A stretch of 7,074 nucleotides of DNA, taken from positions 1 to 7,074 of the forward strand of contig RFPK01000102.1 in assembly GCA_009926195.1 (NCBI GenBank). Reading direction: 5' to 3'. Shown here piece after piece: positions 1 to 5,904 of this stretch. A model generated the notes under the pieces. The model searched no databases. It saw only the letters and a program-made list of their open reading frames with translations, and was not told where the DNA came from. The stretch is from Synechococcaceae bacterium WB4_1_0192. GTDB lineage: Bacteria; Cyanobacteriota; Cyanobacteriia; PCC-6307; Cyanobiaceae. The translations under genes and the position numbers were made by a program. The number at the start of each line of letters is the position of its first letter. The stretch's first letter is position 1.

Positions 1-777
1 CAGCTGGCCCAGGCCGCCGGCCTGACGGTGCCCGTGCTGCGCAAGCGGTTGCGTGCGGGTCAGCGGGCGAAGGAGCGGATGGTGTCGGCGAACCTGCGCC
101 TGGTGGTGAGCGTGGCGAAGAAATACACCAAGCGGAACATGGAACTGCTGGATCTGATCCAGGAGGGAACGATCGGCCTGGTGCGAGGCGTGGAGAAGTT
201 CGACCCGACGCGTGGCTACAAGTTCAGTACGTATGCGTACTGGTGGATCCGGCAGGGGATCACGCGGGCGATCGCCGAGAAGAGCCGCACGATCCGGCTG
301 CCGATCCACATCACCGAAACGCTGAACAAGCTGAAGAAGGGTCAGCGGGAGCTGAGCCAGGAGCTGGGCCGGACGCCGACGGTGACGGAGCTGGCTGAGT
401 TCGTGGATCTGCCGGAGGAGGAGGTGAAGGATCTGCTGTGCCGCGCCCGTCAGCCGGTGAGCCTGGAGACGAAGGTGGGCGATGGCGACGACACGGAGCT
501 GCTGGACCTGCTGGCGTCCGAGGGCAGCCAGCCGGAGGAGCTGGTGGATGGCGAATGCCTGCGGGGTGACATGCGTGCACTGCTGGAGCGCCTGCCGGAC
601 CTGCAGGGCCGCGTCCTGAAGATGCGCTATGGCATCGGCCGCGACGAGCCGATGAGCCTCAGCTCAATCGCCCGCGAACTGGAGATGAGCCGCGATAGGG
701 CCCGCAGCCTGGAGCGGCGGGCCCACGATGAACTGCGCCGTCTGTCTGTCGAGATGGCCGGTTACCTGGTGGCCTGA
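1..777 (+). CDS. Group 2 RpoD-like RNA polymerase sigma factor, N-terminus off the window
   Basis: The reading frame is open from base 1, so the 258 codons seen are the 3' part of a longer gene; the GTG at 28 is an internal Val codon. The product directs RNA polymerase core to promoters. Counting from base 1, region 2 is complete: ANLRLVVSVAKKY from residue 30, DLIQEG at 51-56, and the -10 recognition and melting segment GYKFSTYAYWWIRQ at 72-85. Region 3 follows (about 101-185, with LSQELGR and PVSLE), then region 4 from about 201, with RVLKMRYGIG at 204-213 and a helix-turn-helix at 219-241. The short C-terminal tail and cyanobacterial region 3 suggest a group 2 (non-essential, stress-type) sigma; which paralogue is not clear. 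The recognition helix reads SRDRARSLERRA against the usual SRERVRQIE pattern, so Asp and Ser replace the Glu and Gln equivalent to E. coli sigma-70 E585 and Q589. Thr codons are mostly ACG (12 of 14), unlike cdsA in the same window. Confidence 0.93.
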   Translation, partial: QLAQAAGLTVPVLRKRLRAGQRAKERMVSANLRLVVSVAKKYTKRNMELLDLIQEGTIGLVRGVEKFDPTRGYKFSTYAYWWIRQGITRAIAEKSRTIRLPIHITETLNKLKKGQRELSQELGRTPTVTELAEFVDLPEEEVKDLLCRARQPVSLETKVGDGDDTELLDLLASEGSQPEELVDGECLRGDMRALLERLPDLQGRVLKMRYGIGRDEPMSLSSIARELEMSRDRARSLERRAHDELRRLSVEMAGYLVA

Positions 778-816
778 GGGGCCGCCGGGCCCCGCAGACC
801 TCGGTCGCAACGACCG
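778..816. terminator. Two tandem hairpins between convergent genes
   Basis: Directly after the sigma-factor stop, GGGGCC (778-783) can pair with GGCCCC (788-793) over a 4-base loop. A second perfect repeat, CGGTCG (802-807) with CGACCG (811-816), closes over CAA. Neither is followed by a T-run on either strand, so intrinsic termination is only inferred from their place between two converging stop codons. Confidence 0.4.
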
Positions 817-818
817 GC

Positions 819-1298
819 TCAGAAGAATTGGTCGAAGTTGTCGAAATCGACGGCGCTGAAGGTGCCGTTCTCCACCTGCAGCATCAGCCGCTCCAGCTGC
901 ACCCACAGGGCGCCGGCCGTGGCCAGCGACAGCAGCAGCGCCACCAGCAGCGCCGCCCCGGCCGCGAAGCCGAACACCTGCAGGCTGCCGCCGATGAACA
1001 GGGTGATGCCGATGATGATGCCGGCGTAGGGCAGGTTGGTTTCCAGTCGACCCAGGGGCAGCAGCGCCAGGCGGTCCTGTTTCCAGCCGTCGAGGCGTTC
1101 CTGAACCAGCCGGGCGAAGGTCAGCCCGCAGAGGATGCCCATCGCCAGACCGATCCCGGCCAGCACATAGGGAGCCTGAAGGACCGGCGCGAACTCCAGC
1201 AGGATCTCCTGGGCGTCAAGATCGCCGTAGTCGCCGCTGGCCAGATCCAGCGCGGCCTCGCTCAGGTTGATCGGCGCGGTGATCGGCGCAGCGGGCAC
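819..1298 (-). CDS. Conserved cyanobacterial membrane protein, function unknown
   Basis: A 159-residue protein starting at GTG (1298-1296). It is the first possible start after an in-frame TAG upstream; no clear Shine-Dalgarno sequence precedes it. Three hydrophobic segments are visible at about residues 43-63, 90-110 and 112-132. A charged loop (QERLDGWKQDRL, 66-77) and the segment PLGRLETNLPYAG lie between the first two. The tail is acidic and aromatic (AVDFDNFDQFF, 149-159). I recall similar uncharacterised proteins in marine Synechococcus and Prochlorococcus, with the PLG-ETNL segment and the FDNFD-FF tail conserved, but cannot name a domain. It lies 47 bases downstream of aarF on the same strand and may be co-transcribed with it or have its own promoter in that gap. 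It converges on the sigma-factor gene. An inner-membrane or thylakoid location is inferred from the segments only. Confidence 0.85.
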   Translation of the reverse strand: MPAAPITAPINLSEAALDLASGDYGDLDAQEILLEFAPVLQAPYVLAGIGLAMGILCGLTFARLVQERLDGWKQDRLALLPLGRLETNLPYAGIIIGITLFIGGSLQVFGFAAGAALLVALLLSLATAGALWVQLERLMLQVENGTFSAVDFDNFDQFF

Positions 1299-1345
1299 GG
1301 GTTTTGCAGGCGAGGTGGGGCGACCCTAGCGGTGCTGGGGGCCGC

Positions 1346-2664
1346 TCAGGCCGCTGCCACCGCAGGGGCCGGCGACCCCAGCAGCCGCTGCCGGAGCCGA
1401 TCGCCGAACCGGGCCGCCAGGCGCTGGGGCGCGAACGTGCGGCCCAGCAGCTCCAGCAGACCGCGCAGGTCGTCGGTGTTGAGACGGTTGTCGCGCACGA
1501 GGGTCAGCAGCAGCCGCTGGCGCAGGCTGCGGCCCTCCTCGCCGAGCAGCAGTTTCAGGCCGGCTCCGGCCACCGGCAGCAGATCGGCCCCGCCGCTGTC
1601 GTCCGCTTCCACCACGGCAAGCAGGCTCTCCAGTCGCTGCAGCTGCAGGCGCCCCTGTCTGTCGAACAGGACCTCCAAGAGCTTCTCGCGCATCTCGGCG
1701 GTGTCGCCCGCCAGCAGACGCCGGGCCACGTAGGGATAGGCCACGCGGATGATGCGGAAGCTCGGATCCAGGCGCATCGCCAGGCCCTCCTGGCTCACCA
1801 CGGCCCGGATGATCAGGGCGAAGCGGGCAGGAACGCGGAAGGGATAGGCGTACATCAGCTCCGAGAAGCGATCGGTGATCGCCTTGAAGTTGAACGAGCC
1901 CACGTTGTCGCCGAGAGCGCCACCCAGCACCTCCTCCAGGGCCGGGATGATCGGTGTCAGGTCGGTGCTGGGGTTGAGGAAGCCCAGATCCACGAAATCC
2001 TGGGCCAGCCCAGCGAAATCCCGGTTGATCAGGTGCACCACCGCGCCCGTCAGGGTCAGGCGGTCGCTGTCGCTGATCGAATCCATCATGCCGAAATCGA
2101 CATAGGCCACATGGCCTAGGGCGCCGCTGCGGCCAGGCAGGGCGAACAGGTTGCCCGGATGCGGATCGGCGTGGAAGTAACCGAACTCCAGCAGCTGCTG
2201 CAGGCCGGCGATCACGCCGGTGCGGATCAGCGCCGCCGGATCGAGCCGCTGGGCCTCCAGCTCCTGACGCTGCTGCAGCTTTGTGCCGTTGATCCAGGTG
2301 GTGGTCAGGACGCGCCGGGCCGAGAGGCTGCGGTCCACCCGCGGCACGATCACCGCCGGGTTGGTGGCGAACAGGCGGGCGAATCGCTCGGCGTTGGCGG
2401 CCTCCTGGCGGTAGTCGATCTCCTCGAACAGGGAGCGGCCGAATTCATCGATGATCTCCCCCAGCCCGAAACCCAGGTTGAGCGGCAGCAGTGGCGCCGC
2501 CATCACCCCTTCGGGTCGCGGCTGTTGCCCTGCACCACCAGCACCAGCGCCAGGCTGAGCAGCTGCCAGAGCACCACAACCAGCCGGCTCAGCAGCAGCC
2601 AGGGGCGCAGCAGCAGCCAGCGCAGGTCGGCGCCGGGGTCGTAGCGGATGTCCGGCGTGGCCAA
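1346..2664 (-). pseudogene. aarF: AarF/UbiB-family atypical kinase gene, internally deleted and frameshifted
   Basis: The gene is in two pieces. The N-terminal piece (2664-2503, 53 codons, TTG start after an in-frame TAG) begins ATPDIRYDPGADLRWLL, has a hydrophobic stretch at 16-44, reaches NSRDPK, and then hits TGA at 2505-2503. The C-terminal piece is in another frame from about 2509 to the TGA at 1348-1346. It opens GVMAAPLLPLNLGFG and, counted from the ATG at 2503, carries HADPHPGN at 111-118 and the metal-binding DFG at 136-138, with a long C-terminal domain (385 residues from that ATG). Between NSRDPK and GVMAAP the family normally has about 120 residues, including the KxGQ motif and the ATP-site lysine; these are absent. 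Intact members are ABC1/UbiB atypical kinases or ATPases linked to quinone and other isoprenoid-lipid biosynthesis at membranes. The two pieces total about 438 residues against roughly 560 expected. As written no active protein is possible. It is either a decayed gene or a sequence error. The TTG start is the least certain part. Confidence 0.88.
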
Positions 2665-2703
2665 GGCGGGTGAGCAGCGCAGCAGACTCTAGAAAGCCCG
2701 ATC

Positions 2704-2707
2704 GGAG
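2704..2707 (+). promoter_or_regulatory. Ribosome binding site of the decarboxylase gene
   Basis: GGAG lies four bases before the ATG at 2712, a little close but the only purine-rich match nearby. It supports this ATG over the in-frame GTG at 2670, which would sit only 6 bases from the divergent aarF start. Confidence 0.45.
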
Positions 2708-2711
2708 TGCC

Positions 2712-3972
2712 ATGGCTCTGCTGGAGCGCCTGGTGCGGCCCGAGGCTTCGGGTTGGCAGCCCCTGGCGCTGCCCTTGCACCTGCCGGCCCACGGTCGCGG
2801 CCGGGCCCTTGCACCGGCGCTGCGCCGCCTGCTGCGCCAGCCGCCGGGCCGCTGGGATCTGCCGGAGCTGCCCGCCATTGGTGGACCGCTGGAGTCGGAC
2901 GGGGCGGTGGCCGAGGCCCAGCGGGCCGTTGCCACCCTGCTGGGCGCCCGGCGCTGTTGGTTCGGGGTCAATGGCGCCAGCGGTCTGCTGCAGGCGGGCC
3001 TGCTGGCCCTGGCTGCTCCGGGTGAGCGGGTGTTGCTGCCCCGCAACCTGCACCGCTCCCTTCTGCACGGCTGCCTGCTGGGCCTTGGCAGGTGATCTGG
3101 CCGGCCAGGTCGCTGTTGTCCAGCAGCGCGGCCTACCGGTGCTGCTGGATGAGGCCCATGGCGCCCATCTGGGGCTCGATGCCCGTCTGCCGCCTGCTGG
3201 TCTGGTCTGCGGCGCCGATCTGGTGGTGCAGTCGCTGCAGAAGGCGGCCGGCGGACTGGCTCAGAGCGCCGTGCTGCTGCAGGGGGCAGCGTCGCGGCTG
3301 CCCGAACCCGCGATCGAGCGCGCCCTGCTCTGGCTGCAGACCTCCAGCCCAAGTGCCCTGCTGCTGGCCTCCTGTGAGGCGGCGTTGCTCGATCTGTGCA
3401 GTGCCGCCGGTCGCCGTCGTCTCGCCGCCGCCCTCGATCGTGGCCAGCGGCTGCGTCAGCAGCTGGAAGCCTGCGGGTTGCCGCTGCTGCCCAACCGCGA
3501 CCCGCTGCGGCTGGTGCTGCACACCGCTGCGATCGGCATCAATGGCCTCGACGCCGATGCCTGGTTGATGGAGCGCGGTGTGATCGCCGAGCTGCCGGAG
3601 CCGGGCACGCTCACGTTCTGCCTCGGGCTGCGGCCACCGCCGGTGCTCACCTGGCGCCTGCCGCGGCTGTTGCAGCGCTTGAGCCGCCAGCTGGGCGGCC
3701 CAGCTCTGTCGCCCTTCAGTGCCCCGCCTCTGCCGCCCCTGGCGGAGCCGGAGCTGCCGCTGGGGCAGGCCTGGCGTGCGCCGGCTGAGGCGGTGCCACT
3801 GGCCGCGGCCGCCGGTCGCCTTGCGGCCGAGCCGCTCTGTCCCTATCCGCCCGGCATCCCGCTGCTGATCCCGGGGGAGCGCATCGATGCCGGCCGTGCC
3901 GCCTGGCTACAGCAGCAGCAGCGGCTCTGGCCGGGGCAGATCGCTGATACGGTGAGGGTTGTGGCGGGATGA
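2712..3972 (+). pseudogene. Orn/Lys/Arg decarboxylase-family PLP enzyme, internally deleted and frameshifted
   Basis: The N-terminal part (ATG 2712, frame ending at TGA 3093-3095) encodes MALLERLVRPEASGW, then WDLPEL at 48-53, GVNGAS at 85-90 and RNLHRS at 111-116, matching the start of the fold-type-I Orn/Lys/Arg decarboxylase large domain. The C-terminal part runs in the next frame from about 3091 (GDLAGQVAVVQQRGLP), with DEAHGAHL at 3148-3171 (the PLP-ring Asp region), the PLP lysine in VQSLQKAAGGLAQSA (Lys codon 3241-3243), and the C-terminal signature CPYPPGIPLLIPGE near 3837-3878. About 50-60 residues between LLHGCLLG and GDLAGQ are missing, including the usual P-Y-G segment. The His normally before the PLP lysine is Gln. 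Intact members decarboxylate lysine, arginine or ornithine to polyamines or cadaverine; the substrate cannot be told here. It is first in a tight operon, its TGA overlapping the cbiT ATG (ATGA at 3969). It is broken as written, by decay or by sequence error. Confidence 0.88.
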
Positions 3973-4305
3973 GCAGGGCGATGGGCGCGGCCGGTCAAGC
4001 CCCCTTCCGCTGGGACTTCGTGACGCCGGGTCTGCCCGATGCAGTCTTCGCTGATGCCCCCGGCTTCAGCCCCACGCCGATGGAGCAGCGGGTGATGCTC
4101 CTGGCCCATCTGCGCCCCCGGCCCGATTCGCTGGTCTGGGATGTGGGTGGTGGGTCTCGTCGATGCCACCGAGACGCTTGGCCAGCAGGAGGCCCTCGAT
4201 CTGCAGGTGGTTCAGGCCACGGTGCATCGCATGCAGCGCCGCGGCAGCCAGGCCCGCCTGGCGGCGGCTGAGCCCCTGTTCCTGATCGCCGCCCAGCGAC
4301 CCTGA
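3969..4305 (+). pseudogene. cbiT: CbiT-type precorrin C15-methyltransferase/decarboxylase gene, internally deleted
   Basis: The ATG at 3969 overlaps the decarboxylase stop (ATGA), suggesting coupled translation. The first 60 or so codons encode a CbiT N-terminus: FRWDFVTPGLPDAVF, then PMEQRVMLLAHLRPRPDSLVWDVG, leading into motif I of the SAM-binding fold. At about 4145-4156 the match stops and the C-terminus continues one frame over: DATETLGQQEALDLQVVQATVHRMQRRG through AAEPLFLIAAQRP to TGA 4303-4305, which fits the end of cyanobacterial CbiT. About 110 residues remain of a usual 190-200, so most of the SAM-binding domain is lost. The intact enzyme methylates C15 and removes the C12 acetate side chain in cobalamin ring synthesis, working with CbiE. 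Picocyanobacteria normally make pseudocobalamin, so loss would be costly; a sequence or assembly error is a serious alternative to real decay. The assignment rests on family recall of both ends. Confidence 0.8.
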
Positions 4306-5238
4306 ATGCGCGTCGAGCCGGTGACACCTCCCTCTCCTACGCCCCGCTCGCGCACCTCCCCGCAGAGGTTGCTGAGCGGTTATGCGGCCGGTGGTTTCGG
4401 CTTGCTGGTGGTCGGTCTGGGCGGTTGGTGGTTCACGGTCGCCCTGGGTGTGATGGTCCATCTGGGCCTGCTGGAGTATTTCCGCCTGGCCCAGTCGAAG
4501 GGGATCCGCCCCGCCACCAAGACCACCCTGGTGCTGGTGCAGCTGTTGCTGCTCACCACCCAGTGGGCCCATGGCGGCAATGCCGCTGGTCTCGATTTCG
4601 CCGCCGATCTGGCCGGTGCCGTGCTGCCTCTCTCCGGTGCCGTGATCTGTGGCTGGCTGCTCCTGCAGCCGCTCACCGGCAGCATCGCCGATGTCGCCTC
4701 TTCCATCTTCGCGCTCTTCTACCTCGGCTTTCTGCCCAGCTACTGGATCCGCCTGCGCGATCTCTCCGACCCCTCCCTGGCCCCCAGCCTCGCCGGCTGG
4801 GGAGACGCCTGGCCGCCCGTCAGCAGCGGCATGGTGCTGATGTTGATGGCCTGTCTGCTGATCGTGGCCACCGATATCGGGTCCTATGTGATCGGCCGGC
4901 GCTGGGGTCGCCATCCACTGTCGCCGATCTCGCCGGGCAAGACCGTCGAGGGGGCCCTGGGCGGCATGGTCTGTGCCCTGCTGCTCGGGGCTGGCTTCGG
5001 CCTGCTGCTGGGCTGGAACTTCGGCTGGGTGGCGGGAGCTCTGCTGGGCGTGGTTGTGGCGGTGTGCGCCCTGGTGGGTGATCTCACCGAATCGATGCTC
5101 AAGCGGGATGCGGGCGTCAAGGATTCGGGCGATTTCCTGCCCGGCCATGGCGGCATCCTCGATCGCATCGACAGCTACCTGTTCACCCCGGCGGTGTTCT
5201 TCACGGTCGTCAAGCTCCTGTTGCCCCTGATCAGCTGA
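4306..5238 (+). CDS. cdsA: Phosphatidate cytidylyltransferase (CDP-diacylglycerol synthase)
   Basis: A 310-residue polytopic membrane enzyme that makes CDP-diacylglycerol from phosphatidic acid and CTP, the precursor of phosphatidylglycerol, an essential thylakoid phospholipid. The CDP-diacylglycerol synthase signature at residues 263-289 is complete: SMLKRDAGVKDSG followed by FLPGHGGILDRID, with the acidic and Lys residues that bind Mg2+ and substrate. Upstream elements also fit: TDIGSYVIGRRWGRHPL at 189-205 and SPGKTVEG at 209-216. Hydrophobic segments are visible from about residue 29 to the end (for example 29-55, 75-86, 104-120, 133-147, 176-196, 217-237, 241-257 and 292-309). The N-terminus is Pro/Ser-rich and probably cytoplasmic. 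Its ATG follows the cbiT TGA with no gap and there is no clear Shine-Dalgarno sequence, so it appears translationally coupled to cbiT. Length and motifs are normal, in contrast to the three damaged genes before it. Confidence 0.96.
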   Translation: MRVEPVTPPSPTPRSRTSPQRLLSGYAAGGFGLLVVGLGGWWFTVALGVMVHLGLLEYFRLAQSKGIRPATKTTLVLVQLLLLTTQWAHGGNAAGLDFAADLAGAVLPLSGAVICGWLLLQPLTGSIADVASSIFALFYLGFLPSYWIRLRDLSDPSLAPSLAGWGDAWPPVSSGMVLMLMACLLIVATDIGSYVIGRRWGRHPLSPISPGKTVEGALGGMVCALLLGAGFGLLLGWNFGWVAGALLGVVVAVCALVGDLTESMLKRDAGVKDSGDFLPGHGGILDRIDSYLFTPAVFFTVVKLLLPLIS

Positions 5239-5281
5239 GCGCTGCCGCTGGCCTGGTCCATGCCGCGCCCAGCGCTCGGTT
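5233..5281. terminator. Bidirectional terminator-like inverted repeat
   Basis: GAGCGCTG (5237-5244) is perfectly repeated in reverse as CAGCGCTC (5270-5277). Counting two G-T wobbles, the arms extend to 12 pairs (5233-5244 with 5270-5281) around a 25-base loop. The structure covers the cdsA stop and reaches the stop codon of the convergent DUF2993 gene, so it could end transcripts from both sides. There is no T-run, which is common in such GC-rich genomes. Confidence 0.5.
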
Positions 5282-5904
5282 CAGGGGGAGACCCGGGCGC
5301 TGCCGCGCAGCTGCAGCAGGCCACCGACCAGTTCGGCGGCCTCGATCCGGATGTTCGGGTCGGCCGGCAGCGGTACGCACAGGCCGGTGTCGCTGTTCAC
5401 CAGCTCCAGGCGCTTGCCGTTCGCCCGTGGCTGCGTTTCGCAGTGCCGTCCCTCCGCCCACAGCAGCAGGCGGTCCCGTTCGATGCGCAGCTCCTGCAGC
5501 GGTGACAGCCCCAGCAGGCCATCCGCGAGCTGATCCCCCAGGCCGCGCCAGTGGGGGGTGCTGAACGAGCGGCTCAGGCCTGGGCCCGAGAGGGCCACGA
5601 AGCCGTTCACCTGGAAGGCGTGCTCCAGCTGCAGGGGCTGCCCCCGCAGCAGGCCACCGATCTGCACCTGGATCGCATCGCTGCGCAGCTCCACCAGTTC
5701 GATCTCCAGGTCGCTGAACACCACCCGCCGAGCCACCAGGCTCACCCCCTCCAGGCGACCGCGCAGCAGACCCAGGGCGGAGCCATGCAACTGGATCTCC
5801 AGGCTGTCGACCGCCTGGCACTGCTGCCGAATCCAGAACTGCAGTCCACTGGCCAGCAACTGCAGCACCGGGCTGGGGCGCTTGGCGTCGTTGTCGTCAG
5901 CCAT
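5281..5904 (-). CDS. DUF2993 (LmeA-like) domain protein
   Basis: A 207-residue protein from ATG 5904-5902 to TGA 5283-5281. After a short polar lead (MADDNDAKRPSP) it has the pattern of cyanobacterial DUF2993 proteins: LASGLQFWIRQQCQAVDSLEIQLHGS (18-42), LLRGRLEGVSLVARRVVFSDLEIELVELRS (46-75), IQVQIGGLLRGQPLQL (78-93), and FSTPHWRGLGDQL (114-126). Alternating hydrophobic residues suggest a beta-rich fold. No signal peptide or membrane segment is evident, although the mycobacterial relative LmeA acts in the cell envelope on lipid substrates. The start overlaps the end of the hydrolase gene by 8 bases, implying translational coupling and perhaps a joint role. The function in cyanobacteria is unknown; a lipid-related role is inference. 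A longer in-frame reading exists upstream (to 5961), but it lies inside the hydrolase coding sequence and the downstream ATG fits the operon spacing better. Confidence 0.85.
   Translation of the reverse strand: MADDNDAKRPSPVLQLLASGLQFWIRQQCQAVDSLEIQLHGSALGLLRGRLEGVSLVARRVVFSDLEIELVELRSDAIQVQIGGLLRGQPLQLEHAFQVNGFVALSGPGLSRSFSTPHWRGLGDQLADGLLGLSPLQELRIERDRLLLWAEGRHCETQPRANGKRLELVNSDTGLCVPLPADPNIRIEAAELVGGLLQLRGSARVSP

Noticed and set aside
268..275. HIP1-like palindrome GCGATCGC
   Set aside because: One exact copy in about 7 kb is no enrichment. The nearby CGATCG-containing sites do not match the full octamer.
1328..1346. AGCGG/CCGCT hairpin at the end of aarF
   Set aside because: The stem is only 5 bases with a 9-base loop and no T-run, easily due to chance at this base composition.
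828..1733. Long plus-strand open frames antisense to the membrane protein and aarF
   Set aside because: They are Gln/Arg/Ala-rich translations with no domain pattern, opposite well-recognised genes.
2500..2515. Programmed frameshift at the GGGG-TGA run in aarF (and at the other two junctions)
   Set aside because: A frameshift would reconnect the frames but would not restore the roughly 120 missing residues and the KxGQ motif. The other two junctions show no slippery heptamer and also lack family sequence.
2665..2711. Divergent promoter pair between aarF and the decarboxylase
   Set aside because: A promoter is expected in this 47-base gap, but I see no convincing -35/-10 pair on either strand, only a GGAG before the plus-strand gene.
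1346..3352. A minus-strand open frame of 668 codons extending aarF far past 2509
   Set aside because: Only the part up to about 2509 matches AarF. The rest lies antisense to the decarboxylase and is low-complexity Arg/Ala/Pro-rich sequence typical of GC-rich shadow frames. The true N-terminus is in another frame at 2664-2503.
3911..3923. CAG triplet run
   Set aside because: It encodes Gln-Gln-Gln-Gln in frame near the decarboxylase C-terminus and fits the CAG-biased codon use of the whole window.
2495..4160. Insertion sequence or phage insertion as the cause of the gene breaks
   Set aside because: There is no inserted DNA, terminal inverted repeat, target duplication or transposase fragment at the joints. 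Sequence is missing, not added.
4141..4305. Independent small gene starting at ATG 4141 in the cbiT C-terminal frame
   Set aside because: The ATG falls inside the joint, has no ribosome binding site, and the sequence after about 4162 is plainly a CbiT C-terminus, so a remnant is the simpler reading.
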